NCBI GenBank assembly: GCA_004352715.1
Contig: SCFE01000050.1
Coordinates: forward strand, 624,814-677,552
Length of the DNA stretch: 52,739 nucleotides
Origin: Hofstenia miamia
Lineage: Eukaryota; Xenacoelomorpha; Acoela
Reading direction: 5' to 3'
Shown: positions 24,706 to 36,309 of the stretch, piece after piece
How positions within the stretch are numbered: the first letter of the stretch is position 1
Layout of the letters: every line of letters begins with the position of its first letter
Notes under the pieces: generated by a model
The model's database searches: none
What the model saw: only the letters and a program-made list of their open reading frames with translations
What the model was told of the DNA's origin: nothing
Position numbers and translations under genes: made by a program

Positions 24706-24713
24706 TAGCTCTT

Positions 24714-25135
24714 CAGAGTTGGAATAAGCTCTAATTTTGGCGAGCCGAGCCGAGCTGGAGCCGTTAACCGTCTTAGCTTAGTAAAGTCCAGCCGATCTTT
24801 TTCAAAAACTAGCCGATTTAAAAATTAACTTAAAATTTCTCAATTTTTTGTTTTGCAATATTTGGGAACATATCAAAACCATTTTGGATAAGCTCGAGGT
24901 CGTTCACGTATTTTGGCAGAAATCGAGATCTCTTCACTGAATCCTATTAAGAAAATGTGTCTTTCGCTTTGGGCTAAACCTATTGAAGAACTGAAAACGC
25001 GTTTGGAAAGCTTAGCTAAATTGGGAAATCTAGCCTATTTTTGAAGAAAGAATTATTTATTTATTAAGAGCCGCGTTGAGTCATTCAACTGCGAGCAAAG
25101 CCAAGCCGATTTGAGCCGAGCTTATTCCAACTTTG
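24714..25135. mobile_element. Non-autonomous hAT element (MITE), 422 bp
   Basis: Imperfect terminal inverted repeats CAGAGTTGGAATAAGCTC at the left and the complement of CAAAGTTGGAATAAGCTC at the right. It is flanked by a perfect 8-bp target duplication TAGCTCTT at 24706-24713 and 25136-25143. Subterminal GCCGAGCC-type repeats lie inside both ends. No coding capacity. Size, TIR and duplication length fit hAT. Confidence 0.85.
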
Positions 25136-25143
25136 TAGCTCTT

Positions 25144-26643
25144 TAGGTATTTCTTATTACATTATTGTTGCAATTGCATGGTGAAATGCAAAAATCAATC
25201 TTTTTAAGGAGTTTAATTTTCATATTAACTGCCGTACATGTTCATGTACAAATGTAAACCACAATCATAAAATTCTTTAAAAAGCGAACTTTATTTTCGC
25301 AGTGCGGTGTAATTCATAACATGTGATTGATAATTTAACTGCTTTATCACTTAATATGAAATCCAGTTAACATTAAACTCCTTATGAATTGTTTAATTTT
25401 TTTATGATTTTTTGATAATCGTTTAAGCGCTTATAACTCACGTACTATGTAATATAGATATCCAAAATCTGAAACAACCACAAGATAGAGGAATGCCTCT
25501 TCTTTCATTTTTTTCTTAAGCAGTACCTGGTCGCACTCCCTTTGAGGCACAGTTGCACATAGTTTCTGATTGCAGATGTCTTCCTGAATTTGCCTGCACC
25601 AGGCCTCAATTAGTTTCGAGTGTCTATCTACATGTACATAAAATGAAACAGTTAACTCCAGACTGCCTATGGAATCTTCAAGGTTACATATGGATATGGC
25701 AATATCATTGTGAATCTCGAAAACTGTACTTTAATTTTGAAAAAGACTAGAAATGAAGTTAACTGAAATGACTAAAAAAAATTTTTTTGAATTACTCTTG
25801 ACTGATATCCGGTTTGAGCGCATTGTGTATTTAAAAGCTTCAACCAATCATGGCATGTGTCAGAACTGTATCATAATTTTGGTTCACGTTATAACCAATT
25901 CTATCAGCAGAACCACTCAATCCCTTTAGATTAACTGGTCTCATTTTCATGAGACTGGGATCTGGGTCTAATTTTTCAGTCGGACTGGGATTAACATGGA
26001 ACTAGAGCCAAAAATGAATACAGAATATTGCTCATAATTTTTGCTAATTGTGTTCAAAATAGATCTATATCTTGAGACCAATGAGTCAACAGTGCGACTA
26101 TGACCAGTACAATTCTTGCCCCGAACAACCATATCGCTAGTTCTAAAATAAATGCACGCCTAACAGTTTAAAAGCTCGGGACGTGGAAATCTCAATTAAT
26201 ATAACTATTCAATATTGAAATGCATTTGATACATTATGTATAACAGAAATTTCATAGTGGAATTAACGCAAATATTGCTAAGCTGATATTTTTATTCTTG
26301 CAGTGTTTTGCTCGACGACTAGATCTTTGGGTCAAAGAAACATTTTTAAGTTTTTATCCAGAGATAAATGAAGAGATTTCATATTTTGTTAACATAAGTT
26401 TGTGGGCAATTATAAATGTTTAAATTGATTTTTTTCTGCTATCATCAAGAAAAAACGTATGTAAATTTCTTATTTTATGTTACGATTTTGCATCTGCGTG
26501 ATGAAATATTTGTAATATTTAGAAATTTCACAAACAATTAGTTTTTTTCCTTTTATATGCAAATTTTGTAGATATTCATCGAAATTAAAGCGGCATTACT
26601 ATTACTGTCTTACGTCAGCATAATCGATAGTGTAAGTTTTTAG
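25144..26643. other. Intron before exon 8
   Basis: AT-rich, nothing else recognised. Confidence 0.4.
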
Positions 26644-26763
26644 ATAACAAATTCCGATTCTAAAGATTGTATGTCATATAAGAAACTTGAAGAAAACACT
26701 GAAGATCTTACTCAAAAGAATGCATTTAAGATCGCATATGAAAGTTGCTTGAATAAACAAAAG
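26644..26763 (+). CDS. Module exon 8 (internal exon)
   Basis: 40 codons between acceptor TTTTAG and donor GTATGA. Cys9, Tyr12, Lys13, Tyr32, Cys35, Leu36, ending Asn-Lys-Gln-Lys. Cysteine spacing 25. It has lost the Ala-Ala pair and the Leu-Met-Gln signature, replaced by Lys-Leu-Glu-Glu and Ala-Phe-Lys-Ile, so it is the most divergent member of the 25-spacing group. A Tc1 element inserted 151 bases downstream. Confidence 0.75.
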
Positions 26764-26914
26764 GTATGATCGTGTAGAGAATTGCCAGGCAGATGTGTAA
26801 ATTGGATTTTCAGGTTTCTTTTAGAAATTTTCAAGTCTTGAGGATTAGCATACGCTTCGCTTCCATGAAAGTTTGAAATATACAATAAGCTCTAAATTTG
26901 AAGTCCTAGACATA

Positions 26915-28280
26915 CACTGCTGATCAAAAGTTTTGGACCAATTAAAAATTTTTAATATAATTCTCCTTTGCTAAAGGAATAAGATATCATGACTACAGAT
27001 TACTAATGCATCAAGCGGATATGATATTTTGAAAAAATTCTGCTTTCAGAATTCATAAAAATTTGCATTTTTAAAAAACTAACGTTTTGAGGGGTGATCA
27101 AAAGTATAAGACCAGGGTTTTATGCCAAAGTCTTTCTGGTATTCTAGGTTAGTTTGAAGTTGTCATTGGTGGCAGGAAGGTGTCACAATGCCAAGAGCAA
27201 GAAAACTCTCCAAATTTGAATGTGGTCAAATCATTGAACTCCACAAACAAGGTCTGTCACAGTATGCAATGCTGCTGAGCTTCACAACCGTAAAACTGTG
27301 ATCTGCAATTTCTTAAAAGACCATGATGGGNNNNNNNNNNNNNNNNTTGAGGGGTGATCAAAAGTATAAGACCAGGGTTTTATTCAAGGTTTTTTCTGTA
27401 TTCTAGGTTAATTTGAAGTTGTCATTGGTGGCGGGAAGGTGTCACAATGCCAAGAGCAAGAAAACTCTCCAAATTTGAATGTGGTCAAATCATTGAACTC
27501 CACAAACAAGGTCTGTCACAGTATGCAATGCTGCTGAGCTTCACAACCGTAAAACTGTGATCTGCAATTTCTTAAAAGACCATGATGGGTATGGAACAGC
27601 CAAAATCAACTGGTAGACCAACAAAAATCGCACCCACATTGTTTAGAAGAATTAAGAAGGCTGTTTCTTATGACAGAGGAAGGATTTCCATTCAAATTAA
27701 GACGCTCACTGATGCTCATTGCAGTCCAGGAACCATCAGACGATTCTTGAAACGAAAGGGCATGAGGAACAAAAAGCACCTGCAAGGTCCTCGGTTGCTT
27801 CCTCATCACAAAGAAGCTTATTTACAGTTTGCTCGAGAGCACCAAACATGGAACATAGAGACATGGAGCAAAGTCTTGTTTTCTGACGAGAAAAAATTTA
27901 ATCTTGTTGGTCCTGATGGGTTCTAACAATACACATGGAAACCCTCATTTCTAGCATGCCACAAAGAATGTTTTAGGTCATCAACAAGAATGAAGGCCAT
28001 TCTCATTACTAAGTTCAAAATACACTTTATTCAACATCATTGTTGTAGTTTTTCCTGTAATTTTTGTTAATGGTCTTATAATTTTGATCAACTCTAAATG
28101 CAGTTTTTGTAAAATAAGTGACTTGTTTTTATAAAATCATTATGTTCATAAGTTTTTGTTTCTCTAATCTTTTCATTAAACATTATACCTGCCCCTAGTC
28201 AAGAGACAGCAGTTGTTTATCATTGAAAATAGTGATTCTTAAAAATTCTCAGCAGGGTCTTAAATTCTCGATCAGCAGTG
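26915..28280 (+). mobile_element. Tc1 element with both ends, internally deleted transposase
   Basis: Starts CACTGCTGATCAAAAGTTTT and ends ATTCTCGATCAGCAGTG, with TA on each side (26913-26914 and 28281-28282), the Tc1/mariner target. The transposase begins near 27188 (Met-Pro-Arg-Ala-Arg-Lys) and 27447 in the duplicate, has two frameshifts, and is open at 27582-27926 up to the first catalytic Asp (Phe-Ser-Asp-Glu-Lys-Lys-Phe). It then stops, and the region with the second Asp and the last acidic residue is missing. A gap with a repeated flank sits inside; without the repeat the element would be about 1.1 kb. Confidence 0.88.
27331..27346. other. Assembly gap (16 N)
   Basis: The 244 bases before it (27087-27330) reappear after it (27347-27589) with few differences. 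Confidence 0.99.
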
Positions 28281-28282
28281 TA

Positions 28283-29128
28283 TTTCACTTTCTACGCTGA
28301 CTTTTTTTTTTACAAAATTTCAGTAATCTAAAGTGACTTTATTAACAAACCTGTTATGTTTAGGTAATTGGCTTATTGGATTGGTAAAACAGACCTGTTG
28401 AAAACATTGAATTTAACACATGTTTCTTTCTATAAACATCGTTCCATTTATAAAAACACTGAAATTCCTAACAAGTATTTTAATATTTAGTAAATTTCCT
28501 AACCTGGTTTTGTAATCCACAGTGATTATTTAATCGCGAAATTTCGTAGATGAATCATTGTGCACAAAGTTTATTTTGCAAACCAAAATTGATTATTTAC
28601 CGCGAATATTTACTGGCATAATATGTTTAGATGAACCTAGTGTAAACATTTTTTCAAATAATTCTGCTAGAATTATTATTTCAGGAAATCCGTTAGCTTG
28701 GGTCTAAGGTTTAATAGTAATCAAACCTTTGAGATATGCATTACTGATTTTGATTCAATTTTGTAAGCTACTGCAGTAATTTTGCTTAGAGTTCATCAAT
28801 GCGATAATAATGAATTGTCTTTATTAAAATCCATCTGTAATAAGTATTTTAATAGATATGGGTTATAAGGTTATATTTATCAAATTAATATTTATAATTT
28901 AAAATTGAATGTATTTTTGAATACGAAGATTCTGAAATTTCATGTCTTACATCCACGATTACTATATTAACTTCACTTTTCCCCAGAAAACTTCGTATTG
29001 CATATGCATAGAATTATTACTTATTACCATTTTACCGCCATATATATCTAATAGAATCTTCCAAGTATTTACGCTTTGATTTTGACACATATTTTCATTT
29101 TTCATACAATTCTAGATTTAATATAATG
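28283..29128. other. AT-rich intron sequence
   Basis: No feature recognised. Confidence 0.4.
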
Positions 29129-29130
29129 TA

Positions 29131-29711
29131 CAGGTGCCCATCAAAAATCAGCAAATTTAAATACATTAATAAATTAACATAAATACATATTTTTATTAAT
29201 GAAACATGAATACATGATTTGAATTACAAATGTTTAAAATGCTTTCTATTAGCATGAACACATTCTCTAATCTACTCATCCATGATGATGTACAGTTTCT
29301 GATAACCTCAGGAGATATGGAATTCCAGGCAAGAATGAGTTTATCCTTCAGAATGACAATTGTGTTTATTTCTGCCCGTTGAGATTGTGTGACAAAATAA
29401 TGCTCCAAATTTAATAATCCATGACATTAAGATCCGGACTTTTGTCTTGCCACACTATCTGACATCTAATTTTATCTCTGCATTTATTCAATTTTATCTG
29501 CCAATCAGAATCGTTTATCACGCACTGAGTAGGTGTTTATATACAATCAGTAGTAAACAAAGTAGACTATTGATTTGCCAATCAGATATTCATTTTTCAT
29601 TAATAAAAATATGTATTTGTGTTTATCTATTCATGTTGATGTATTCATGATTCATTAATAAAAATTTAAGTATGTATATGTTAAATTTGCCGATTTTTGA
29701 TGGGCACCCTG
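29131..29711 (-). mobile_element. Tc1/mariner-derived element with long inverted ends, 581 bp
   Basis: Left end CAGGTGCCCATCAAAAATCA and right end TTTTTGATGGGCACCCTG form inverted repeats that stay similar for about 80 bases. TA flanks both sides (29129-29130, 29712-29713). The minus-strand frame 29408-29196 resembles the C-terminus of a Tc1 transposase (Leu-Ala-Trp-Asn-Ser-Ile-Ser-Pro-Glu, then Ser-Arg-Leu-Glu-Asn-Val). The catalytic part is deleted, so it is a deletion derivative. Confidence 0.75.
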
Positions 29712-29713
29712 TA

Positions 29714-30113
29714 GTTTGTTTATCCGTGCTGTATTCATATTTTTTGTTAATAACTCTCTTGTAATAGTTATGGTTTAAGTATCATCAAACAAACACTTCA
29801 TTACCATTAAGTTATCGTATATACATCGTAATTCAAATTTTTGCACCATCTGTAATGTTAGTTACAAAGGATATGTACTTGAAACTTACATAAATTAATT
29901 ATACGTTTGAGACAATATAGTTAAGTGACAGAATACCAATTTTCCCAATCAGAATATGATGAAAATTTTAATAGAACCTGGAAACTTGATAGAGAGATAT
30001 TCGTTACTAGGGCGTTGTTAAAAGTTTGAAATATAGTTAAAATAGTTTAATTTCTTTTCATAGTTTATCTGTAACGGTTGACAGATAGGTTTTTATTTTC
30101 TTAAAGTGAAATA
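29714..30113. other. AT-rich spacer between two elements
   Basis: Nothing recognised. Confidence 0.4.
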
Positions 30114-30115
30114 TA

Positions 30116-31357
30116 CAGGGTGTTCGGGATAAAATTAACAAAGCATCATATTTGTTTTTATTAGATCTAGTCTCAGTATCTTTATAAAGTGAATGTCATG
30201 AAGCCTAAACACAGTGGTGTCAAAATAACAAAGGCAACAAAGAAAGACAAGTGGAGGCCACCTGAATATTGGAAACGGGTAACCTGCATTATGATGATTC
30301 GTTCCGGCCCTCACAATTCTGCAATCCAAACAGCTGCACAATGCTCTCTGAACACCGCAAAAGCAATAAGACATAAAATGAAGAACTGTGATGGAGACTA
30401 CGAGGCTGTGGGTAGAAAACAACACAGCAGACGTTCTGATTCCGTCCGTACACCAGAATTCATCCAACAACTTCAGGAGAAAGTGTTGGCAAAACCCTGG
30501 CAAGGGGATACGGGCCTTAGCAAGAGAAATGGGTGTTGCAGTTTTCACCTCACCATGAAGCTGGCTTTGAATGACGAACTTCGCTACCATTCATACAAGA
30601 AACGTAAAGGGCAACTTCTCACAGAACAGGCCCGATCAAAGACGTCTGACAAAGGCTAAGAAACACCCATCTGAATCAGGAACAATCTGGTTCTTTTCTG
30701 ATGAAAAAAACTTTTGTCAAGACCACCTGCACAACACTCAAACTAACAGATGGCTAGCCTACAATTCAAAGTAGGTTCCACGTATCATGAAGACCAAATT
30801 TCCTCAAAGTGTTGTGGTTTTTGGTTGTGTTTCCAGTGAGGGTGATGTTATGCCACCTCACATCTTTAAACAGGGTCTCCGGCTCAATTCTGATGGCTAT
30901 GTGGAGGTTTTGGAAACCGTGATCAAGCCTTTGTTAGAGAGGATGGCTTCTGGAAGACCATATGTGTGGCAGCAAGATTCAGCATCCTTCCATACCTCAA
31001 AGAAAACTTGTAAATAATTGACAGAGAATCTTAATGACTTCACCAGCCCAGATGTATGGCCCCCAAACTCCCCGGATTGCAATCCAATAGATTATTTTGT
31101 GTGGGGCATGGTTGAGAAAGACGCCAACCACACCGCTTGCAACACAAGGGCCCAGCGGATCGATAAGATTAAAGAGGTGTTCAAGATTCTACCTAGAGAC
31201 ACTTTAAAAGCATCATGTGCCAGGTTTTTTTAGTGACATTTAGTTGAAAAATTCAACTGTATATGCTGTTTTTTGTATTTCATCAATACATTTATTTTCA
31301 TAGAGATATTGCTATATTTTGTCTTTTATGATACCCGTCAAATTTATCCCAAACACA
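30116..31357 (+). mobile_element. Mariner-like element, DD37D spacing, broken transposase
   Basis: Left end CAGGGTGTTCGGGATAAAAT; the right end near 31338-31357 carries the inverted counterpart AAATTTATCCCAAACAC, imperfect. The transposase runs from 30198 (Met-Lys-Pro-Lys-His) with a frameshift near 30600-30650 and in-frame stops at about 30772 and 31015. Catalytic residues are visible: Phe-Ser-Asp-Glu-Lys near 30700, Gln-Gln-Asp-Ser-Ala near 30975, and Pro-Ile-Asp-Tyr-Phe-Val-Trp near 31090. I count 37 residues between the last two Asp, as in the maT-type DD37D group. Dead copy, but little diverged. Confidence 0.85.
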
Positions 31358-32932
31358 CACACAAATTAAAGCTAAATTCTTAATTTTAATTTTTTTGAAC
31401 AAAACGTCATGGCCTTGCTTTGAATACTAGTAAAAAAGTTTAGTGGTTTTTCCAATCAACCAGTAAATTTGTAAAGTTAAATACTCTATAATCTCATATA
31501 CAATATGATTCAAACTTAGCGGCCTAAAATAATCACAACTATACTATTGACAAAGCGTACTCTATTAATTTTAGTGGAAATTTAAAAAATATTTCAATGC
31601 AACATTTTTGATGTGTTATTTTTGTTTTGTTTCAGTCTAATAATAGTAGTAATCATAATAGTTTTGAACAAGGTATAGCTGGTAATTCACTAAAGAATAT
31701 CATGACAAGAAGATGTAGATAATACGAAAGTAATGGTAAGCTTAGTTTTATAGTTCTTAAAATTTCTTTTGGGCGAAGACTTGAAAAACATCGAGACAAT
31801 TTAGAACCAAATTGGAGGCGCATTACAAAATTGTGAAAGACTAGTTCTACACGATTACTGAAGTTTAAATTTTGTGCTAATAGAAAAAAGTTAAGCAACC
31901 ATGTCAACTTACATTTAATCAATTCACATATCCGAGTTGAGACTCGTCTGTGGTTACTGGGCCGAGTGGTGCACAAAAGTGTCATATTTTAAGAAAAAAC
32001 GTTGGGTATGAGTTCGTGATGTTGCAGTTACGACTTTTCTGGAATCAATCAAATCTTAGCTCAACAATGTCAAAGTTTCGATTTGAATATTTATGAGATC
32101 CTGTTACTGGTTACTGAAACTACATTTTGTATTAATTCAATTTAACCCTAAACAAACAGCCTATTTTTTTTAAAGGGCAGCGGTTTTTGCACATTTACAA
32201 ACAATTTTCACCAGACCTATTATGAAATTTGACAATCCTGAGGTATGGACCGTCTATTGGGGAAACTCCTTCAACTTAATGTTGAAAATCTGTACTAAAA
32301 TGTGTTGCTGGGACTGAAGTACTTGAAAAGATTCACTATTTTCCATTCAAAATTCCCATTTTTAAAAACGTTTTAAATTGAAGGAGGTGACATTACTCTA
32401 TCCTGGGGTGCTTCAAGATTTTGATTTTTCCGTTAATGAATTATAAGCGTTTAAAAGTGCCTTTCAAGAAGGAATCAAAATTTAAAAAATTCTGGGTCAT
32501 ATTTAAATAAATAAGGAAATATGTTACACAAACAACTCAATAAAGTCAGGCTCACTAAAAGCAATCTTCTTAATTATAAAAAACTGTTTAAGTCGCATGA
32601 CCTGGTTAATTATTTTATAATTTTACGGGGTAAAATGTTATCATGGGTCATAGAGTCAGGTTTGGTGACCAGTTGGTAACTCTGATAAGCAGACTTGTCC
32701 ATGGATTTGGAGATCGTTGGAAATTTTCATGGATTTCAAACCCATGGCTCTGGATCTAAAATGCGATCCATGGATCTCGTGGATATTTCGTTGTTCCAAA
32801 ATTTTATTTCAATAGTAGGGTCCGCTACAGTAATGATAGGTAATTGGTGTTTAATTGAATGCAGCAATGCCATCAAGATTGTTTTTGTATATATGAAGAT
32901 TTGTAAATATCTCGGGTTATCTTCTATTTCAG
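31358..32932. other. Intron sequence, no firm feature
   Basis: A minus-strand open frame at 31985-31653 (110 codons) has no recognisable domain. Nothing else seen. Confidence 0.3.
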
Positions 32933-33010
32933 GGATCAGCAGAATTCGGCTTGGATAATCGTACGGCATTTCATGCTAAAAACTATATGCCACTGCTGAA
33001 AAACTCACTA
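32933..33010 (+). CDS. Candidate or decayed extra exon without cysteines
   Basis: A good pyrimidine tract and TTTCAG precede 78 open nucleotides (26 codons) followed by a consensus GTGAGT donor, again phase 0 at both ends. The last third resembles the start of modules 3 and 7 at DNA level (the stretch reading Asn-Tyr ... Leu-Leu-Lys-Asn), but both cysteines are absent and it is only about 60% of module length. It uses CAG where the eleven sure exons do not. It may be a degenerate module, an unrelated exon, or chance. Confidence 0.25.
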
Positions 33011-33399
33011 GTGAGTTCTTATTCATTTTCCTTTTACAAGTATTACTCCAAGCAAATTGATTTTGTATTAAACAAATGGTGTAGTTATTCTTAGAGTTCA
33101 TAAAAATTTCTGCATTTTATTATGGGAAATAACGTTGTATCGGAAAATACCACGGTTAGGGTTGAGAGTTGATACGCCATGTCGCCGAGTCCTACTCATT
33201 TTGTTGTATTTTTTATGTTCCTCATGTAGCTGCTTTTCTTTGACGAAATATTTACTAATATACTCAAGCAGTCATTAGTGATATTGATGTTAATTGCGGG
33301 TTATAGTAGTATTTGTCGTAATGCTTATGCTCTACTGAGGCCTTTTCCACTATAAGTGTTTGTTTTAACAAAAATCATTTATATACTGTATATATAGAG

Positions 33400-34260
33400 G
33401 TGTAACTTATAATACGCTTCTTCCAACTAGTGTTTTGCGGCCAATCCGATTTTCTTGGTCGTAGCCGGCCGTTAGCCATAATTTTTTTACTATAGTCGTT
33501 GCTTTTTACTACTACTACTACTAAGTACAATACTGTAGTTTTCAATGCAACAATTGTAACATATCCATAGTTTGAACAATTACATAAAATCATAAAAACG
33601 GCTGCTTTAAAAACATCAACATAAATAAAATTCATGGAAAAATTGTAATGGTAAAAAATTTTTAAACGAGTGGATAACTAAAAGTTCATTAACATTTGCT
33701 GGACTTAGGCGATTTCTTTTATCAGTAATAGTGTTTCCTTATCCACTAAACACTCTTTCACATCCATTTTGTGTTGCTGGTGTAGCATGTAAATGTCTAG
33801 CAATGACGGCCAAATTGACGTACTTGATGCGACCTGATTTCCAATAATTAAGTACTGTAGCGTCATGAGCAAACTTCCATAGTTTTGAGTCCTGATATAT
33901 AAATACTAATAAAATTTATCATTATATGATACAATTTTTTTGTAATGCTCTTGGAAAATAGCGCCCGGAGCGCAATGGGGCTGTGATCTCACACCCCTCC
34001 ACTTCCTACGTCCCTGTATGTTCAATATTGCAATGCATTCTGTGTAATTCTTAAGCATACATATAAACTAAAATTTATTTGTGATAGTCATGCATACATC
34101 ATACAAATACAATATCACTTTTATGATTAGACTTCAAAACTGAAACGACGTGTAATCAATTGCAAATTCGTATTTTCGTAATTGAATTTTAGCCTGTATT
34201 TTGGCCGTGAAAGAAAACCTTTGGCCGCAGTCGGCCATTAGCCGTGGCAATTTAATTTTC
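33400..34260 (-). mobile_element. hAT transposase C-terminal fragment with GGCC-rich flanks
   Basis: The minus strand from about 33862 to 33680 reads like the hAT dimerisation domain: Leu-Asn-Tyr-Trp-Lys, Leu-Ala-Val-Ile-Ala-Arg, Ala-Thr-Pro-Ala, Cys-Glu-Arg-Val-Phe-Ser, then after a stop Asp-Lys-Arg-Asn-Arg-Leu-Ser-Pro. Similar GC-rich motifs (GGCCGTTAGCC and GGCCATTAGCC) occur at about 33463 and 34233 in the same orientation and may be subterminal repeats. Exact ends and target duplication were not found. Confidence 0.65.
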
Positions 34261-34314
34261 ATTTAATCGCCGTATTCAATTACAATTGAAGTAAGATTAT
34301 TTTTTGATAAGCTT

Positions 34315-34592
34315 CCGCGATACTGTCCCATTTGTTAATGAAATGTAGCCAATGTGGATTTCTAATTACCCTAACCACAAAACCAATGCTTTCAATTGAT
34401 TGGTCGCGCTGACAATTGCCACTTTCGAGGATGAAAATTGATTAAGGCGATGATTAAGAATCTTACCGCTAAAGCCTTTGCCGCTAATAAATTATGAACC
34501 TCCGTAAAACTTACAGGTCCATGAATAATTAATCGCGGGTAAATCGCCTTCAAAGGTTTGCCGAACATGGTAATTATCTTCACCTGTAACAA
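34315..34592. promoter_or_regulatory. Candidate conserved non-coding element or minus-strand exon
   Basis: Compositionally unlike its surroundings, with clustered homeodomain-like words (ATTGATTA, ATAATTAATC, TTCAATTGATTGG). On the minus strand it is open for 66 codons and has a possible acceptor TTACAG at 34581-34586 followed by possible donors GTAAGT and GTAAGA. Neither reading can be settled from one sequence. Confidence 0.22.
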
Positions 34593-34599
34593 AATTTTA

Positions 34600-35438
34600 A
34601 TGAAAAGTATGTTGAAAATGTAGTGTTTGATTTCGAATAATTTGCTAAAACACTATTTTGACATTATTGATCAGGGATTATGAAATGAATGAACAGATTA
34701 AAGTTAGATCGCACACATATTTCATTATATGGCTACGGGAGTAAATATCTTGATTGTGCTAAACCACTATTTTTAATGTCCAGTCGAAATTTAATATTAC
34801 ATTATAGCCTTTAATTTGTCTAACGGATCAAATTCTGTTCTATGAAAAAGAAACTGCTGTAGTTCTTGTTAAATGATCCTGTATTTGTTGGCATCATTGA
34901 TTTTCGAAGCTGTATAAAACATTCTTCTGTTATGACTTCATTTTATTTATACTGTCGTAAAAACTGTAGACCACCATAAAGTTAATAACATTTTGAGCTA
35001 TCCGACATTTTGTTTTATATTTGTTAATATTTATTTTCAAATTTGCGCCCGTATATACACCTATGTAGCAGAAATTGTCATATATTTATTGCATTTTGTC
35101 CTATTGTACTGAAATATATTGAAAAAAAAACATTTTTTAGTTTTATCAGAACTTTAAATTTTGACAATATATTAAGATATCTCCTAAAGTTTCCTCTCCT
35201 ATCTTTAAGGAGACAAAGGAAATCCAACCATTGTCTGTAAAACAAAATAAGTCACCTACTTATTTACGGTGTGTTTTATCGTATCACCTTACCCACCAGC
35301 ATGTAAATAAGCGGTGTTTTGCACGTGAATGAAATAGATTATTTGATTTTCATGTGTCGTGTCGTTTTTGTTTACTTAAAATTATATTTTCTTATTTTTT
35401 TATTAAAGTTACTTTGTCACCAAGCGTAACTTTATTGG
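34600..35438. other. AT-rich intron sequence
   Basis: No feature recognised. Confidence 0.4.
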
Positions 35439-35440
35439 TA

Positions 35441-35926
35441 GGCTTCGTCGGTATACCTTTACCGTGCCGTTACCGGCAGTATTTACTTTTGGAAATACCG
35501 CACCATTGCGCCTCTATAATTTCTTAGTAAAACGTTNGTCGGTATACCTTTACCGTGCCGTTACCGGCAGTATTTACTTTTGGAAATACCGCACCATTGT
35601 GCCTCTATAATTTCTTAGTAAAACGGTATTCAGACCTCATATTTGGGGGGAATATTTTTTACGGTAAAAATTACGTTTTTACCTACTTGTCCAGTCAGAA
35701 TGATCTATTACTTTTCCTGAACAAAGTAACTCGAAGAATATCTACAATTAACCTTCCAACACTGATGGAAGAGGCTCCAAATCAAAAGGACTGAAAACGG
35801 TGACTGACCAAAGTGGTAGACTTTCCAGACTCGAAAAACCAGTTGAGAAAGTTTCTCTGAAATATCGTTCCGTTAATAGCGGGTCGTAACCTCTTGTTGA
35901 AATCGTATACGCATACCGCCGATGCC
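35441..35926. mobile_element. Candidate small inverted-repeat element (MITE)
   Basis: Left end GGCTTCGTCGGTATACC and right end GCATACCGCCGATGCC are imperfect inverted repeats, with TA on each side (35439-35440, 35927-35928). It contains the single N at 35537 with an 88-bp repeat either side, so true length is probably about 395 bp. No coding content recognised. Confidence 0.45.
35537..35537. other. Assembly join (single N)
   Basis: Bases 35447-35534 and 35538-35625 are the same except for one visible mismatch. Confidence 0.98.
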
Positions 35927-36174
35927 TACTATATAGATTCAAGTTCTATTTTTGCATCTCAAAGAATTTAATAATATTTTGGCTTTTGTGATGATCAATT
36001 TTAATTAATTGTAACGTTTTTTAATTTTTTATCTTTCATCGCGCTAGAATTGTTCTTTCAATCACATTTTTTAGGTTAAAATAGCGATACCATGAACTCG
36101 ATTTAATAAAGAAGTGGAAAATGATGAAATTGTAATGAATTTAAGTGTAGTATTAAAAGCTTCTACATTTATAG

Positions 36175-36309
36175 GAAGCCAGCGGTGATGCGCGCAAAGA
36201 TTGTGAAAAATATAGGACTGAATGGGAAGCTGTGAAGGCTGAAGGTTCCAATGAAGTCCTCATTGAGAGTGTTTACAAAGCTTACCAGTCTTGTCTAGCT
36301 GAAAGTAGG
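36175..36309 (+). CDS. Module exon 9, long-loop type
   Basis: 45 codons between acceptor TTATAG and donor GTACGT. Cys10, Tyr13, Trp17, Tyr34, Tyr37, Cys40, Leu41, ending Ala-Glu-Ser-Arg. There are 29 residues between the cysteines, four more than in exons 1-8. It is highly similar to exon 10, including the last part of the upstream intron, so these two arose by a separate duplication. Confidence 0.78.

Noticed and set aside
31653-31985. 110-codon minus-strand frame
   Set aside because: No domain, no clear start context, and composition expected by chance; left unassigned.
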